Shown piece after piece: positions 1 to 8,452 of a stretch of DNA of 64,000 nt. The first letter of the stretch is position 1. The number at the start of each line of letters is the position of its first letter. A program made the position numbers and the translations under genes. Source of the DNA: Comamonas sp. NLF-1-9 (GTDB lineage Bacteria > Pseudomonadota > Gammaproteobacteria > Burkholderiales > Burkholderiaceae_C); the NCBI RefSeq assembly GCF_019195435.1, contig NZ_CP078069.1, positions 1,178,001 through 1,242,000 of the forward strand. Direction: 5' to 3'. Under the pieces are notes generated by a model. The model had not been told where the DNA came from and did no database searches. It saw nothing but the letters and a program-made list of their open reading frames with translations.

Positions 1-340
1 GGGCAAAGGCCTCGCGCACGGCGTGTTCCAGGTCGGCCGGGAAGGGCTGGTTTTCCACCCAGGAGCGGATTTCGGCCCCGGCGGCGGCCAGCGCGCGCAC
101 GTCGTCCACATCCAGGGTCGCCAGGCGCGCGCTGATACGCGCATGCAGGCCTTCGTGTTTCAGGAACTCGCGAAACGCGTGCGCCGTGGTGGCAAAGCCC
201 GTGGGCACGCGCACACCCTGGGGCAGCTGCGAGATCATCTCGCCGAGGCTGGCGTTCTTGCCGCCGACGACCTCGACGTCGCTCATCCTCAGGTTTTCAA
301 ACGGTACGACCAGGGCGGTCGCCTCATAGCGTGCAGACAT
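1..340 (-). CDS. ppsA: phosphoenolpyruvate synthase, N-terminal part (runs off left edge)
   Basis: Phosphoenolpyruvate synthase (pyruvate, water dikinase) makes PEP from pyruvate and ATP for gluconeogenesis in the cytosol. Only about 113 N-terminal codons are present; the gene continues past the left edge. The visible part is the start of the ATP-binding PEP-synthase/PPDK domain, with [10 protein letters not shown] at residues 26-35 and VPTGFA at 45-50, both typical of the family. The ATG at 340 has a GGAG Shine-Dalgarno 7 nt upstream. It is transcribed divergently from ppsR, whose product regulates this enzyme, which supports the identification. Confidence 0.93.
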   Translation of the reverse strand, partial: MSARYEATALVVPFENLRMSDVEVVGGKNASLGEMISQLPQGVRVPTGFATTAHAFREFLKHEGLHARISARLATLDVDDVRALAAAGAEIRSWVENQPFPADLEHAVREAFA

Positions 341-544
341 GGGAAAGCTCCAGAAGTTGAAACCGGGTCTGCCGCCGCACCTTCATGAACAGGTGGACGC
401 GCGCCCACGCAAGCCGCCGGGCTTTGTGGTTGGAGGTATGGGCCGGCGCACTGCATGGTGGGAATGGGAATAATCGCGCGATTGTAGGCGCAGGCCGCCA
501 GCGCGCATGCAGCCCCTCTTGACCCCCTTGCAGGTTTTGCAGCC
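341..544. promoter_or_regulatory. ppsA/ppsR divergent intergenic region with a perfect palindrome
   Basis: This 204-nt gap must hold the promoters of both ppsA and ppsR. It contains a perfect 12-nt palindrome, AATCGCGCGATT (472-483). A TACAAT hexamer reads on the minus strand at 486-481 and could be a -10 for ppsA, but I see no matching -35. The palindrome is a candidate binding site; which protein binds it is unknown. Confidence 0.35.
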
Positions 545-1366
545 ATGAACCCACGTACCGTGTTTTTCGTCTCGGACAGCACCGGCATCACCGCCGAGAC
601 CTTCGGCAACGCCATCCTGGCGCAGTTCGACATCGAACCGCGGCGCGTGCGCATGCCCTTCATCGATTCGCAGGACAAGGCCCACCAGGTGGTGCGCCAG
701 ATCAACCACACGGCGCAGCAGGAGGCCAACCGCCCCATCGTCTTCACCACGCTGGTGGACATGCAGGTGCTCAAAGTCATCCAGCAGGGCTGCAAAGGCA
801 TGCTGCTGGACATGTTCGGCACCTTCGTGCGGCCGCTGGAGGATGAGCTCGGCATGAAGAGCCACCACCGCGTGGGGCGCTTCTCCGACATCAGCCAGAA
901 CAAGGAATACCACGAACGCATCGAGGCGATCAACTTCAGCCTGGCGCACGACGATGGCCAGACGCACGAAGACCTGGCGGGCGCCGACGTGATCCTGGTC
1001 GGCGTGAGCCGCAGCGGCAAGACGCCCACCAGCCTGTACCTGGCGATGCAGCACGGGCTGAAGGCAGCCAACTACCCCTTGATACCCGAAGACTTCGAGC
1101 GCAAGCAGCTGCCCACCGCGCTGTTGCCGTTTCGCAGCAAGATCTTCGGGCTGACGATCAGCCCGCAGCGCCTGTCGGAGATCCGCAGCGAGCGCCGCCC
1201 GGGCTCGCGCTACGCCAGCCTGGACAACTGCCGCGCCGAGGTGCACGAGGCCGAGGCCATGATGCGCCGCTCGGGCATACGCTGGCTGTCGTCCACTACC
1301 AAGTCGATCGAAGAGATCGCGACGACCATCCTGCAGGAGATCCGGCCCGAGCGGCTCAGCTACTGA
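545..1366 (+). CDS. ppsR: PEP synthase regulatory protein (bifunctional kinase/pyrophosphorylase, DUF299)
   Basis: 273 aa. By family, PpsR inactivates PEP synthase by ADP-dependent phosphorylation of its active-site threonine and reactivates it by Pi-dependent dephosphorylation. The N-terminus has the conserved VFFVSDSTGITAET segment (residues 6-19), and the P-loop-like GVSRSGKT lies at 153-160, as expected for the DUF299/PSRP family. Length is normal (about 270 aa). No strong Shine-Dalgarno precedes the ATG at 545, but the N-terminus matches the family. The divergent partner ppsA is its substrate. Confidence 0.95.
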   Translation: MNPRTVFFVSDSTGITAETFGNAILAQFDIEPRRVRMPFIDSQDKAHQVVRQINHTAQQEANRPIVFTTLVDMQVLKVIQQGCKGMLLDMFGTFVRPLEDELGMKSHHRVGRFSDISQNKEYHERIEAINFSLAHDDGQTHEDLAGADVILVGVSRSGKTPTSLYLAMQHGLKAANYPLIPEDFERKQLPTALLPFRSKIFGLTISPQRLSEIRSERRPGSRYASLDNCRAEVHEAEAMMRRSGIRWLSSTTKSIEEIATTILQEIRPERLSY

Positions 1367-1460
1367 GACTCCATTGGCGCCACCAGCAGGACGATGTGGC
1401 CGGTTTGGGCCCTCTAGTCTTTTGCCGTCTCGATCCCACAATCAGGACATGGAGATTGCG

Positions 1461-2336
1461 ATGAAACATGTCGAGCAGATCTGGAGCACCCCGCGCGGGC
1501 ATTGGGTGGGCGACGGCTTTCCGGTGCGCACGCTGTTCAACTACAACCAGCACGCGCCGGTGCTGTCGCCCTTTTTGATGCTGGACTACGGCGGCCCGGT
1601 GCAGTTTCAGCCTACCGAGGCGCGCCGTGGCGTGGGCGAGCACCCGCACCGCGGGTTCGAGACCGTGACCATCGTCTTTGATGGCGAAGTCGAGCACCTG
1701 GATTCCACCGGCCGGGGCGGCACCATAGGCCCGGGCGACGTGCAGTGGATGACCGCGGCCAGCGGCATCCTGCACGAGGAATTCCATGGACGCGAGTGGG
1801 CGCGCAAGGGCGGCAAGTTCGAGATGGCCCAGCTCTGGGTCAACCTGCCGGCGAAGGACAAGCGCGCCGCGCCCGGCTACCAGGGCATCACGGCGGCGCA
1901 GATTCCCACCGTGGCGCTGGCAAACGGCGCGGGCAGCGCACGCATCATCGCCGGTGAGCTCGATGGCCAGCGCGGCCCGGCGCGCAGCTTTACGCCGATG
2001 CATGTATGGGACGTGCGGCTCAAGGCAGGCTGCGCGGCCGAGTTGCCCTTGCCCGAGGGCTGGACCGGCGCCCTCGTCGTGCTGCAGGGCCGCATCGACG
2101 TGGACGGCACCGAAGCCGCCGACGCGCAGACCGTGCACCTGAGCCGCGCGGGCAGCGCCGTCGCGCTCAAGGCACTCGAAGAAACCCATATGCTGGTGCT
2201 CAGCGGCCAGCCCATAGACGAGCCCATCGCGGCCTACGGCCCCTTCGTGATGAATACCGAGGCGGAAATCCGCCAGGCTTTCATCGACTTGCAAGCCGGC
2301 CATTTCGGCGAGATGCCGCGCGCGGCCAAGAACTGA
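1461..2336 (+). CDS. pirin family protein (first of tandem pair)
   Basis: 291 aa bicupin of the pirin family. Pirins are mononuclear-metal proteins; some bacterial members are quercetin dioxygenases or regulators, so the substrate here is unknown. The N-terminal cupin has the metal-binding pattern HPH at residues 61-63, with His105 and Glu107 (LHEEF). I chose the ATG at 1461 because GGAG lies 6 nt upstream; the ATG at 1449 has its purine tract too close. A second pirin of the same length follows 14 nt downstream, so the two are probably cotranscribed. Function is inferred from fold only. Confidence 0.85.
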   Translation: MKHVEQIWSTPRGHWVGDGFPVRTLFNYNQHAPVLSPFLMLDYGGPVQFQPTEARRGVGEHPHRGFETVTIVFDGEVEHLDSTGRGGTIGPGDVQWMTAASGILHEEFHGREWARKGGKFEMAQLWVNLPAKDKRAAPGYQGITAAQIPTVALANGAGSARIIAGELDGQRGPARSFTPMHVWDVRLKAGCAAELPLPEGWTGALVVLQGRIDVDGTEAADAQTVHLSRAGSAVALKALEETHMLVLSGQPIDEPIAAYGPFVMNTEAEIRQAFIDLQAGHFGEMPRAAKN

Positions 2337-2350
2337 AGGAGACCAATGCC

Positions 2351-3226
2351 ATGTCGCAAGCGCAAGACGGCGTGATCGAGATCATCAGCGCGCGCGAGCG
2401 GCCGCTGGGCGGCTTTACGGTGCGCCGTCTGCTGCCCACGGCGCGGCGCAAGACCGTGGGGCCGTGGATCTTCCTTGACCACATGGGGCCGGCAGATTTT
2501 GCGCCCGACCAAGGCATCGACGTGCGCCCGCACCCGCACATCGGCCTGGCCACGGTGACCTATCTCTTCGAGGGAGAGATCCTGCACCGCGACAGCCTGG
2601 GCAACACCCAGACCATCACACCGGGCGACATCAATCTGATGGTAGCCGGGCGCGGCATCACGCACTCCGAGCGCGAAAGGCCACAGGTGCGCGCCAGCGC
2701 TCACCGCCTGCACGGGCTGCAACTGTGGCTGGCACTGCCTGACGCCGACGAGGAATGCGCGCCGTCCTTTCACCACTACGCGGCCGACGCGCTGCCGCGC
2801 GTGCAGATCGACGGCGTCAGCGCCCGCGTGATGATGGGCGCCGCCTGGGGTGTGAGGTCTCCAGTGCCGACCTATGCCGGCGCGCTGTACGCCGAGGCCG
2901 AGCTGCAAGCAGGGCAGCGTCTGCCACTGCCGCAGGCCACGCAACTGGCGATCTACCTTGCCCGGGGCAGCCTGCGCATCGGCGGGGCCACCGTGCCCGA
3001 GCACACGCTGGCCGTCGTCGACAGCAGCGTAGCAAGCCAGATGCAGGCAAGCAGCGACACCCGCATCGCCCTCATCGGCGGCGATGGCGTGGGAGAGCGC
3101 TTCATCGACTGGAACTTCGTCGCCAGCACCCGGGAGCGCATCGCGCAGGCGCGCGAGGACTGGGAGCAGCAGCGCTTTGCCAAGGTTGTAGGGGACACGC
3201 AGGAGTACATCGCGCTGCCGAAGTGA
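2351..3226 (+). CDS. pirin family protein (second of tandem pair)
   Basis: 291 aa, the same length as the preceding pirin. The metal ligands sit at identical positions: HPH at 61-63, His105 and Glu107 (GITHSE). Apart from this motif the two sequences look clearly different, so this is an old or diverged duplication. AAGGAG (about 2336-2341) overlaps the end of the first gene and gives good spacing to the ATG at 2351. Likely a two-gene transcript. Pirins are cytosolic; the substrate cannot be read from sequence. It resembles the bacterial YhaK/pirin quercetinase-like group. Confidence 0.85.
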   Translation: MSQAQDGVIEIISARERPLGGFTVRRLLPTARRKTVGPWIFLDHMGPADFAPDQGIDVRPHPHIGLATVTYLFEGEILHRDSLGNTQTITPGDINLMVAGRGITHSERERPQVRASAHRLHGLQLWLALPDADEECAPSFHHYAADALPRVQIDGVSARVMMGAAWGVRSPVPTYAGALYAEAELQAGQRLPLPQATQLAIYLARGSLRIGGATVPEHTLAVVDSSVASQMQASSDTRIALIGGDGVGERFIDWNFVASTRERIAQAREDWEQQRFAKVVGDTQEYIALPK

Positions 3227-3241
3227 CCGACTGATATACGA

Positions 3242-3268
3242 CTACCGGGGGAAAACCAAGTCCGGTAG
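3242..3268 (+). promoter_or_regulatory. inverted repeat upstream of VapB-like antitoxin
   Basis: CTACCGG (3242-3248) and CCGGTAG (3262-3268) form a perfect 7-bp inverted repeat with a 13-nt spacer, 34 nt before the antitoxin start. Such repeats upstream of vapBC pairs often serve as autoregulatory operators. It could also form a weak hairpin after the pirin gene, but no U-tract follows. Confidence 0.4.
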
Positions 3269-3302
3269 CATTCGCTTCATGCCGCCTCAACGGAGCACTG
3301 TC

Positions 3303-3515
3303 ATGAACATCGCCGCTCGCATCTACAACAAGGTATTGACGCTGCCTCAGCAAGCAGCCAGCGAGGTACTGCAATTCGCGGAGTTCCTCGCTTCACGACA
3401 CGCCCAGTCAGAAACGCAAGCGGCCGTTCGGCAAGAAGCCTCTAGGTTCTATGAGCGCTACAAGGCAGATCTCTCCCGCTACCGCTTTGATCGCGATGAG
3501 GCCAATGCCCGCTGA
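3303..3515 (+). CDS. VapB-like antitoxin (DUF2281 type)
   Basis: 70 aa. The sequence has the YNKVLTLPQQAASEVLQFAE pattern (residues 6-25) typical of short DUF2281 antitoxins partnered with PIN toxins, with a charged C-terminal tail likely to wrap the toxin. The ATG at 3303 has GGAG 8 nt upstream; an in-frame ATG at 3279 lacks one. The stop codon (3513-3515) overlaps the beginning of the PIN-domain gene, the usual arrangement for coupled antitoxin-toxin translation. The assignment rests on pattern and partner rather than a strong domain signature. Confidence 0.75.
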   Translation: MNIAARIYNKVLTLPQQAASEVLQFAEFLASRHAQSETQAAVRQEASRFYERYKADLSRYRFDRDEANAR

Positions 3516-3939
3516 ACCGCCAGCGCCCAAGGTCTTCCTGGACAGCAACGTCCTGATTTACGCCCTGGGGCAGGAACCGACCAAAAAGGCGGCGGCGATA
3601 GCGCTGCTTGATAGGCCCGCTACGGTGTCCACGCAGGTGCTCTCCGAGGTGGCCAACGTGATGCGACGCAAGCTTGGCTTCGGGCCGGAACATGCACAGG
3701 AAGTCGTCACCGACTTGATCACCCGCCTGGATGTGGTGCTGATAGGCACGCACACCGTACTTCATGCGCTGCGGCTAGCACAGCGCTATGCCCTCTCGCA
3801 ATTTGACGCACAAATCGTGGCCAGCGCTCTGGAAGCTGATTGCGATAGCCTGTACTCGGAAGACATGCAGGCGGGGCAAGTTTTCGAAGGGCGCCTGCGC
3901 GTGATCAATCCGTTTGGCATGCCCGCACCGCTGACTTGA
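3496..3939 (+). CDS. PIN-domain ribonuclease toxin (VapC type)
   Basis: 147 aa PIN-domain protein, the probable toxin of the pair. All four acidic metal ligands expected for an active PIN RNase are present: Asp16 (FLDSNV), Glu51 (VLSEV), Asp104 (QFDAQ) and Asp123 (SEDMQ). VapC toxins cleave tRNA or rRNA and are held inactive by the antitoxin. The ATG at 3496 or 3505 overlaps the antitoxin 3' end. An earlier in-frame start at 3451 would lie deep inside the antitoxin gene and is less likely. The unit is flanked by pirins and a hairpin-rich spacer. Confidence 0.85.
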   Translation: MRPMPAEPPAPKVFLDSNVLIYALGQEPTKKAAAIALLDRPATVSTQVLSEVANVMRRKLGFGPEHAQEVVTDLITRLDVVLIGTHTVLHALRLAQRYALSQFDAQIVASALEADCDSLYSEDMQAGQVFEGRLRVINPFGMPAPLT

Positions 3940-3950
3940 CGCCCTCAAAT

Positions 3951-4032
3951 GAATAGCAGCTAGCGCATGCCAGGCAAGGATTTCAGGCAGCTAAGTGCTT
4001 GAAATCCTTTGCCTGAAAGCGCAAGCAGCTCA
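3951..4032. repeat. composite dispersed intergenic repeat with long hairpin (copy A)
   Basis: The 115-nt gap between convergent vapC and aspS contains pieces of the window's dispersed repeat (AGCAGCTAGCGC at the left, GCGCAAGCAGCT at the right). Inside it, CAGGCAAGGATTTCA (3971-3985) pairs with TGAAATCCTTTGCCTG (4000-4015), leaving one bulge. This long hairpin probably protects or terminates both converging transcripts, but neither side has a clean U-tract. Confidence 0.6.
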
Positions 4033-4054
4033 CTTTTTTGAGTTCTGTCGCTGC

Positions 4055-5851
4055 TCATTGCGCCGCGGCCGGGTTGCGCAAGCGGATGTGCAGCTCGCGC
4101 AGCTGCTTCTCGTCGACCGGGGACGGCGCCTGGGTCAGCAGGTCTTGCGCGCGTTGGGTCTTGGGAAAGGCGATCACGTCGCGAATCGACTCGGCGCCGG
4201 TCATCAGGGTGATGAGCCGGTCCAGCCCAAAGGCCAGGCCGCCGTGCGGCGGCGCGCCGTATTGCAGCGCGTCGAGCAGGTAGCCGAACTTGGCGCGCGC
4301 GTCCTCGGGGCCGATCTTGAGCGCGGCGAACACCTTGCTCTGCACCTCGGCGCGGTGGATACGCACCGAGCCGCCGCCCAGCTCCCAGCCGTTCAAGACC
4401 ATGTCGTAGGCCTTCGAGAGGCAGGCGCCGGGGTCCGTATCCATCAGGTCCTCGTGCCCGTCCTTGGGGCTGGTGAAGGGGTGGTGCACGGCCACCCAGC
4501 GGTCTTCCTCGTCGTCGCGCTCGAACATCGGGAAGTCCACGACCCACAGCGGCGCCCAGCGGTCTTCAAACAAGCCGTGCTTGCGGCCAAACTCGCTCAG
4601 GCCGATCTTCAGGCGCAGCGCGCCGATGCTGTCGTTGACGATTTTGGCCTTGTCCGCGCCAAAGAAGATCAGGTCGCCGTCCTGCGCGCCGCTGCGCTGC
4701 AAGATCTCGGCAATCGCCGCGTCATGGATGTTCTTGACGATGGGCGACTGCAGCCCTTCCCTGCCCTTGGCCGCCTCGTTGACCTTGATCCAGGCCAGGC
4801 CCTTGGCGCCGTAGATCTTGACGAAGTCGGTGTAGCCGTCGATTTCGCCGCGCGAGATCTGCGCACCGCCGGGCACGCGCAGTGCAACGACGCGCCCGCC
4901 CGGCGTGGTGGCGGGGCCTGAGAAGACCTTGAAATCCACGTCGCGCATCACCTCGGTCAGCTCGGTGAATTCGAGCTTCACGCGCAGATCGGGCTTGTCC
5001 GAGCCAAAGCGGTGCATGGCCTCGGCGTATTGCATGACCGGGAATTCACCCAGGTCCACGCCGAGCTGGGTCTCGAAGACTTCCTTGATCATGCGCTGGA
5101 AGATGTCGCGGATTTCCTCTTCGCCCAGAAACGAGGTTTCGCAGTCGATCTGCGTGAACTCGGGCTGGCGGTCGGCGCGCAGGTCTTCGTCGCGAAAGCA
5201 CTTGGTGATCTGGTAGTAGCGGTCGTAGCCGGCGACCATCAGCATCTGCTTGTACAGCTGGGGCGACTGCGGCAGCGCGAAGAACTGGCCGTCGTGCACG
5301 CGGCTCGGGACGAGGTAGTCGCGCGCGCCCTCGGGCGTGCTCTTGCCCAGCATGGGGGTTTCGATGTCGATGAAGCCTTCCCGATCCAGAAAGTTGCGCA
5401 CCTGCAGCGCGGTGCGGTAGCGCAGCATCATGTTGCGCTGCATGACCGGGCGGCGCAAGTCCATCACCCGGTGCGTGAGGCGCGTGGTCTCCGACAGGTT
5501 GTCGTCGTCCATCTGGAAGGGCGGCGTGACCGAGGGGTTGAGCACCGTGAGTTCGTGGCACAGCACCTCGATCTGACCGCTCTTGAGCTTGTCGTTGGTC
5601 GTGCCCTCGGGGCGCGCGCGCACCAGGCCCTTGACCTGGATGCAAAACTCATTGCGAATGTCTTCAGCGACGGCGAACATCTCGGGGCGGTCGGGGTCGC
5701 AGACCACCTGCACATAGCCCTCGCGGTCGCGCAGGTCGATGAAGATCACGCCGCCGTGATCGCGCCGACGATTGACCCAGCCGCACAGGGTGACGGTCTG
5801 GCCCATCAGGGCTTCGGTCACGAGACCGCAGTAGTGGGAACGCATGGGCAT
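4055..5851 (-). CDS. aspS: aspartyl-tRNA synthetase
   Basis: 598 aa class II synthetase that charges tRNA-Asp in the cytosol. The N-terminal OB-fold anticodon domain is visible ([20 protein letters not shown]). Motif 2 ([18 protein letters not shown]) starts near residue 219, and motif 3 (GLAFGLDRL) is near the C-terminus, with the bacterial GAD insertion between them. I chose the ATG at 5851, matching the family N-terminus (RSHYCG) with an AGGAAG upstream. A longer frame starts at 5896 and overlaps the DUF502 stop as ATGA. Whether the enzyme is discriminating or also charges tRNA-Asn cannot be decided here. Confidence 0.97.
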   Translation of the reverse strand: MPMRSHYCGLVTEALMGQTVTLCGWVNRRRDHGGVIFIDLRDREGYVQVVCDPDRPEMFAVAEDIRNEFCIQVKGLVRARPEGTTNDKLKSGQIEVLCHELTVLNPSVTPPFQMDDDNLSETTRLTHRVMDLRRPVMQRNMMLRYRTALQVRNFLDREGFIDIETPMLGKSTPEGARDYLVPSRVHDGQFFALPQSPQLYKQMLMVAGYDRYYQITKCFRDEDLRADRQPEFTQIDCETSFLGEEEIRDIFQRMIKEVFETQLGVDLGEFPVMQYAEAMHRFGSDKPDLRVKLEFTELTEVMRDVDFKVFSGPATTPGGRVVALRVPGGAQISRGEIDGYTDFVKIYGAKGLAWIKVNEAAKGREGLQSPIVKNIHDAAIAEILQRSGAQDGDLIFFGADKAKIVNDSIGALRLKIGLSEFGRKHGLFEDRWAPLWVVDFPMFERDDEEDRWVAVHHPFTSPKDGHEDLMDTDPGACLSKAYDMVLNGWELGGGSVRIHRAEVQSKVFAALKIGPEDARAKFGYLLDALQYGAPPHGGLAFGLDRLITLMTGAESIRDVIAFPKTQRAQDLLTQAPSPVDEKQLRELHIRLRNPAAAQ

Positions 5852-5892
5852 GGTGTGTTTCTTCCTGCGCCCGCCGCGGGGCGCGCTATCGG

Positions 5893-6525
5893 TCATTGAG
5901 TGGCGCGGCTGGCGTCGGCGAGCACCGGATCGGGCGGCACAACCACCCCCATCGAGACGATGTACTTGAGCGCCTCATCGATGCTCATCTCGAGCTCTAT
6001 GCATTCGCTCTTGCGCATCAGCACGAAGTAGCCGCTGGTCGGGTTCGGCGTGGTCGGCACGTAGACGCTGACGAATTCGTCGCGCAGGTAACCGGCCACC
6101 TCGCCGTTGGGCGTGCCGGTGACAAAGGCCACCGTCCACACCCCGTCGCGCGGCCACTGCACCAGCACGGCGGTGCGAAAGGCGTTGCCGCTTTCGGAAA
6201 ACAGCGTCTCCGACACCTGCTTGACGCTGGAATAAATGGAGCGCACCACAGGGATGCGACTGACCAGCGCATCGCCCATGGCGACGAGCTTGCGGCCGAA
6301 GAAGTTGCGCGCCAGCGCCCCCACGACCAGCAGGATGAGCAGCGTGAGCACCACGCCAAAGCCGGGGATGTGAAAGCCCAGCAGGCGATCCGGCTGCCAC
6401 GATTCGGGCAGGATGGCCAGCGTCTGGTCCAGCAGCCCCACCACCCAGGTCAACACCCAGGCGGTGATGATCACCGGAACGATCACCAGCAGACCGGAAA
6501 ACAGCCATTTGCGCAAAGCGGCCAT
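5893..6525 (-). CDS. DUF502 family membrane protein
   Basis: 210 aa inner-membrane protein of the DUF502 family, function unknown. Two hydrophobic segments are visible (about residues 7-33 and 55-73), followed by a soluble domain containing conserved family stretches ([27 protein letters not shown]). It sits upstream of aspS on the same strand with a gap of about 41 nt to the chosen aspS start, and 12 nt after fmdB, so the three probably form one operon. The pairing of DUF502 with aspS recurs in beta-proteobacteria. The ATG at 6525 is preferred over an upstream TTG. Confidence 0.88.
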   Translation of the reverse strand: MAALRKWLFSGLLVIVPVIITAWVLTWVVGLLDQTLAILPESWQPDRLLGFHIPGFGVVLTLLILLVVGALARNFFGRKLVAMGDALVSRIPVVRSIYSSVKQVSETLFSESGNAFRTAVLVQWPRDGVWTVAFVTGTPNGEVAGYLRDEFVSVYVPTTPNPTSGYFVLMRKSECIELEMSIDEALKYIVSMGVVVPPDPVLADASRATQ

Positions 6526-6537
6526 CAAGCGGTTCTC

Positions 6538-6831
6538 TCAGGCGTCCGAACTGGCCGCAGCGCTTGCCGGGGCTGCGGCGGGCGCTTGTGTTTTGGTAGC
6601 ATCAGCGCCCACGGCCGCAGTGTCGCCGCCGGCCGGCGCGCTGCTCTTGCGGCCGCTGAAATCGGTTGCATACCAGCCCGTGCCCTTGAGCTGAAAACCG
6701 GCGGCCGTCAGCTGCTTGGCGTAGCTCTGCTGCCCGCAGGCGGGGCAGGTGCTCAGGGGAGCGTCCGAGATCTTTTGCAGCACGTCCTGGGCGTGGCCAC
6801 AGTGGCTGCAGCGGTAGGCATAGATGGGCAT
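6538..6831 (-). CDS. FmdB family zinc-ribbon protein
   Basis: 97 aa. The N-terminus MPIYAYRC with Cys8, Cys11, Cys29 and Cys32 is the CxxC...CxxC zinc ribbon of the FmdB/putative regulatory family. The C-terminal third is a low-complexity Ala/Pro/Gly/Ser tail. The family name comes from a putative regulator in Methylophilus; the molecular function is not established. The start at 6831 gives the family N-terminus exactly. An upstream extension to 6963 would add unrelated residues. Likely cotranscribed with DUF502 and aspS. Confidence 0.88.
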   Translation of the reverse strand: MPIYAYRCSHCGHAQDVLQKISDAPLSTCPACGQQSYAKQLTAAGFQLKGTGWYATDFSGRKSSAPAGGDTAAVGADATKTQAPAAAPASAAASSDA

Positions 6832-6913
6832 CTGAAGCGGTGCAAAATTCTTGCAAAGCCCACGATTATAGGTAGCGCCCGCTGCATTCGCGGGCGCGTG
6901 CGCCGGCTGCGGC

Positions 6914-8362
6914 TCAGGCGGGCGCGGCCTCGTAATGGTGCACGCGCCCCTTCTGGTCGGCAATGAACTGCGGCGCGAGCGAGCCGCCGATCATGCCGGC
7001 AAACGAGCCGATCAAGCCCGCCAGCTGCTGCGGAAAGGCTTCGTTGAGCACTGGACTCGCGACGAACCACAGCCACACGCCGATCCCCATGACCACCGCC
7101 AGCAGCGCCCCCTGGGTGGTTGCGCGCTTCCAGTACACGCCCATGAGCAGCGGCACGAAGGCGCCCACCAGCGGCACCTGGTAGGCGCCCGAGACCAATT
7201 CGTAGATGGACGAGCCTTCCATGGTGATGGAATACACCAGCACGCAAAAGGTGAAGACCAGCACGCTCACGCGCATGGCCTTGAGCGTCTGCTGGTCGCT
7301 CATACCGGGCTTGAGGTTGCGCAGGATGTTTTCCACGAAGGTGGTCGCGGGCGCCAGCAGCGTGGCGGACGCGGTGGACATGATGGCCGAGAGCAGCGCG
7401 CCAAAAAAAGCCACCTGCAGCGCCACCGGCATGTGCGTGAGCACCAGCGTGGGCAGCACTTTCTGCGGATCGTCTTCCAGCAGCGCGGCCGTGCCCGGCA
7501 GCACCAGCAGCGCCGCCATGACCACGAACATGGGCACGAAGGCAAAGCCGATGTAGAGCAGCCCGCCTATGACCGGCCCCTTGCGCGCGGTCTCGGCGTT
7601 GTTGGACGACATCACGCGCTGGAACACGTCCTGCTGCGGGATGGAGCCCAGCATCATGGTGATGGCCGCGGCAAAGAAAAAAGTCCATTCCTTGGCGCCG
7701 CCCTTGGGCAGAAACTGCAGCTTGCCTTCGCTCGCGGCGTAGGAGATCACGCGCTCGGCGCCGCCGGCAATCTCGGCCGCATACCAGGCAATCGCCAGCA
7801 GGCCTGCGGCGATCACGATCATCTGCACGAAGTCGGTCAGCGCCACCGACCACATGCCGCCATAGAGCGTGTAGATGAGCACGATGAGCGTGCCTATGAC
7901 CATGCCCCAGGCGAGCGTGATCGCGCTGTCGCTCAGGATGTTGAACACCAGCCCCAGCGCGGTGATCTGCGCTCCCACCCAGCCCAGATAGCTCAGGATG
8001 ATGATGCTCGAGCACAGCACCTCCACCACGCGCCCATAGCGGCGGCGGTAGTAGTCGCCGATGGTGATGATGTTCATCGCGTAGAGCTTGCGCGCGAAGA
8101 ACAGCCCCACCAGCACCAGGCACATGCCCGCGCCAAACGGGTCTTCCACCGTGCCGTGCAGCCCCTCCTTGACGAACTGCGCCGGCGCGCCCAGCACCGT
8201 CTCCGAGCCGAACCAGGTGGCAAAGGTAGTGGCAATCACCACCGCCAGTGGCAGGCTGCGCCCCGCGACCGCGTAGTCGGCGGTGTTCTGCACGCGCCGC
8301 GCAGCCAGCAGGCCGATGGCGATGGACACCAGCAGATACAGGACGATGAAAGTCACCAGCAT
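6914..8362 (-). CDS. sodium:solute symporter family (SSS) transporter
   Basis: 482 aa polytopic inner-membrane protein with about 12-13 hydrophobic segments. Family hallmarks include ATWFGSETVLGAPAQ near residue 48, the IYTLYGGMWSVALTDFVQM segment near 162, and AFFGALLSAIMSTASATLLA near 320 (the Na2-site region). These proteins import solutes with Na+; the substrate cannot be assigned. Its neighbours (ubiB on one side, fmdB on the other) give no clue. An 82-nt gap separates it from fmdB, and I see no obvious terminator. Confidence 0.9.
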   Translation of the reverse strand: MLVTFIVLYLLVSIAIGLLAARRVQNTADYAVAGRSLPLAVVIATTFATWFGSETVLGAPAQFVKEGLHGTVEDPFGAGMCLVLVGLFFARKLYAMNIITIGDYYRRRYGRVVEVLCSSIIILSYLGWVGAQITALGLVFNILSDSAITLAWGMVIGTLIVLIYTLYGGMWSVALTDFVQMIVIAAGLLAIAWYAAEIAGGAERVISYAASEGKLQFLPKGGAKEWTFFFAAAITMMLGSIPQQDVFQRVMSSNNAETARKGPVIGGLLYIGFAFVPMFVVMAALLVLPGTAALLEDDPQKVLPTLVLTHMPVALQVAFFGALLSAIMSTASATLLAPATTFVENILRNLKPGMSDQQTLKAMRVSVLVFTFCVLVYSITMEGSSIYELVSGAYQVPLVGAFVPLLMGVYWKRATTQGALLAVVMGIGVWLWFVASPVLNEAFPQQLAGLIGSFAGMIGGSLAPQFIADQKGRVHHYEAAPA

Positions 8363-8452
8363 GGGCGGCTCCGGCTGCAGTTGGAAAAAGCGCGCGGATT
8401 ATCAGCGCAAGCTGCGGCAAAGCGCGCCACGTGCGGGCGCAATGCGCGGTAT

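Noticed and set aside
5852..5896. Longer aspS start at 5896 overlapping the DUF502 stop
   Set aside because: The overlap is suggestive, but the extra 15 residues are not family-like and the 5851 ATG has an upstream AGGAAG. Left as a possibility.
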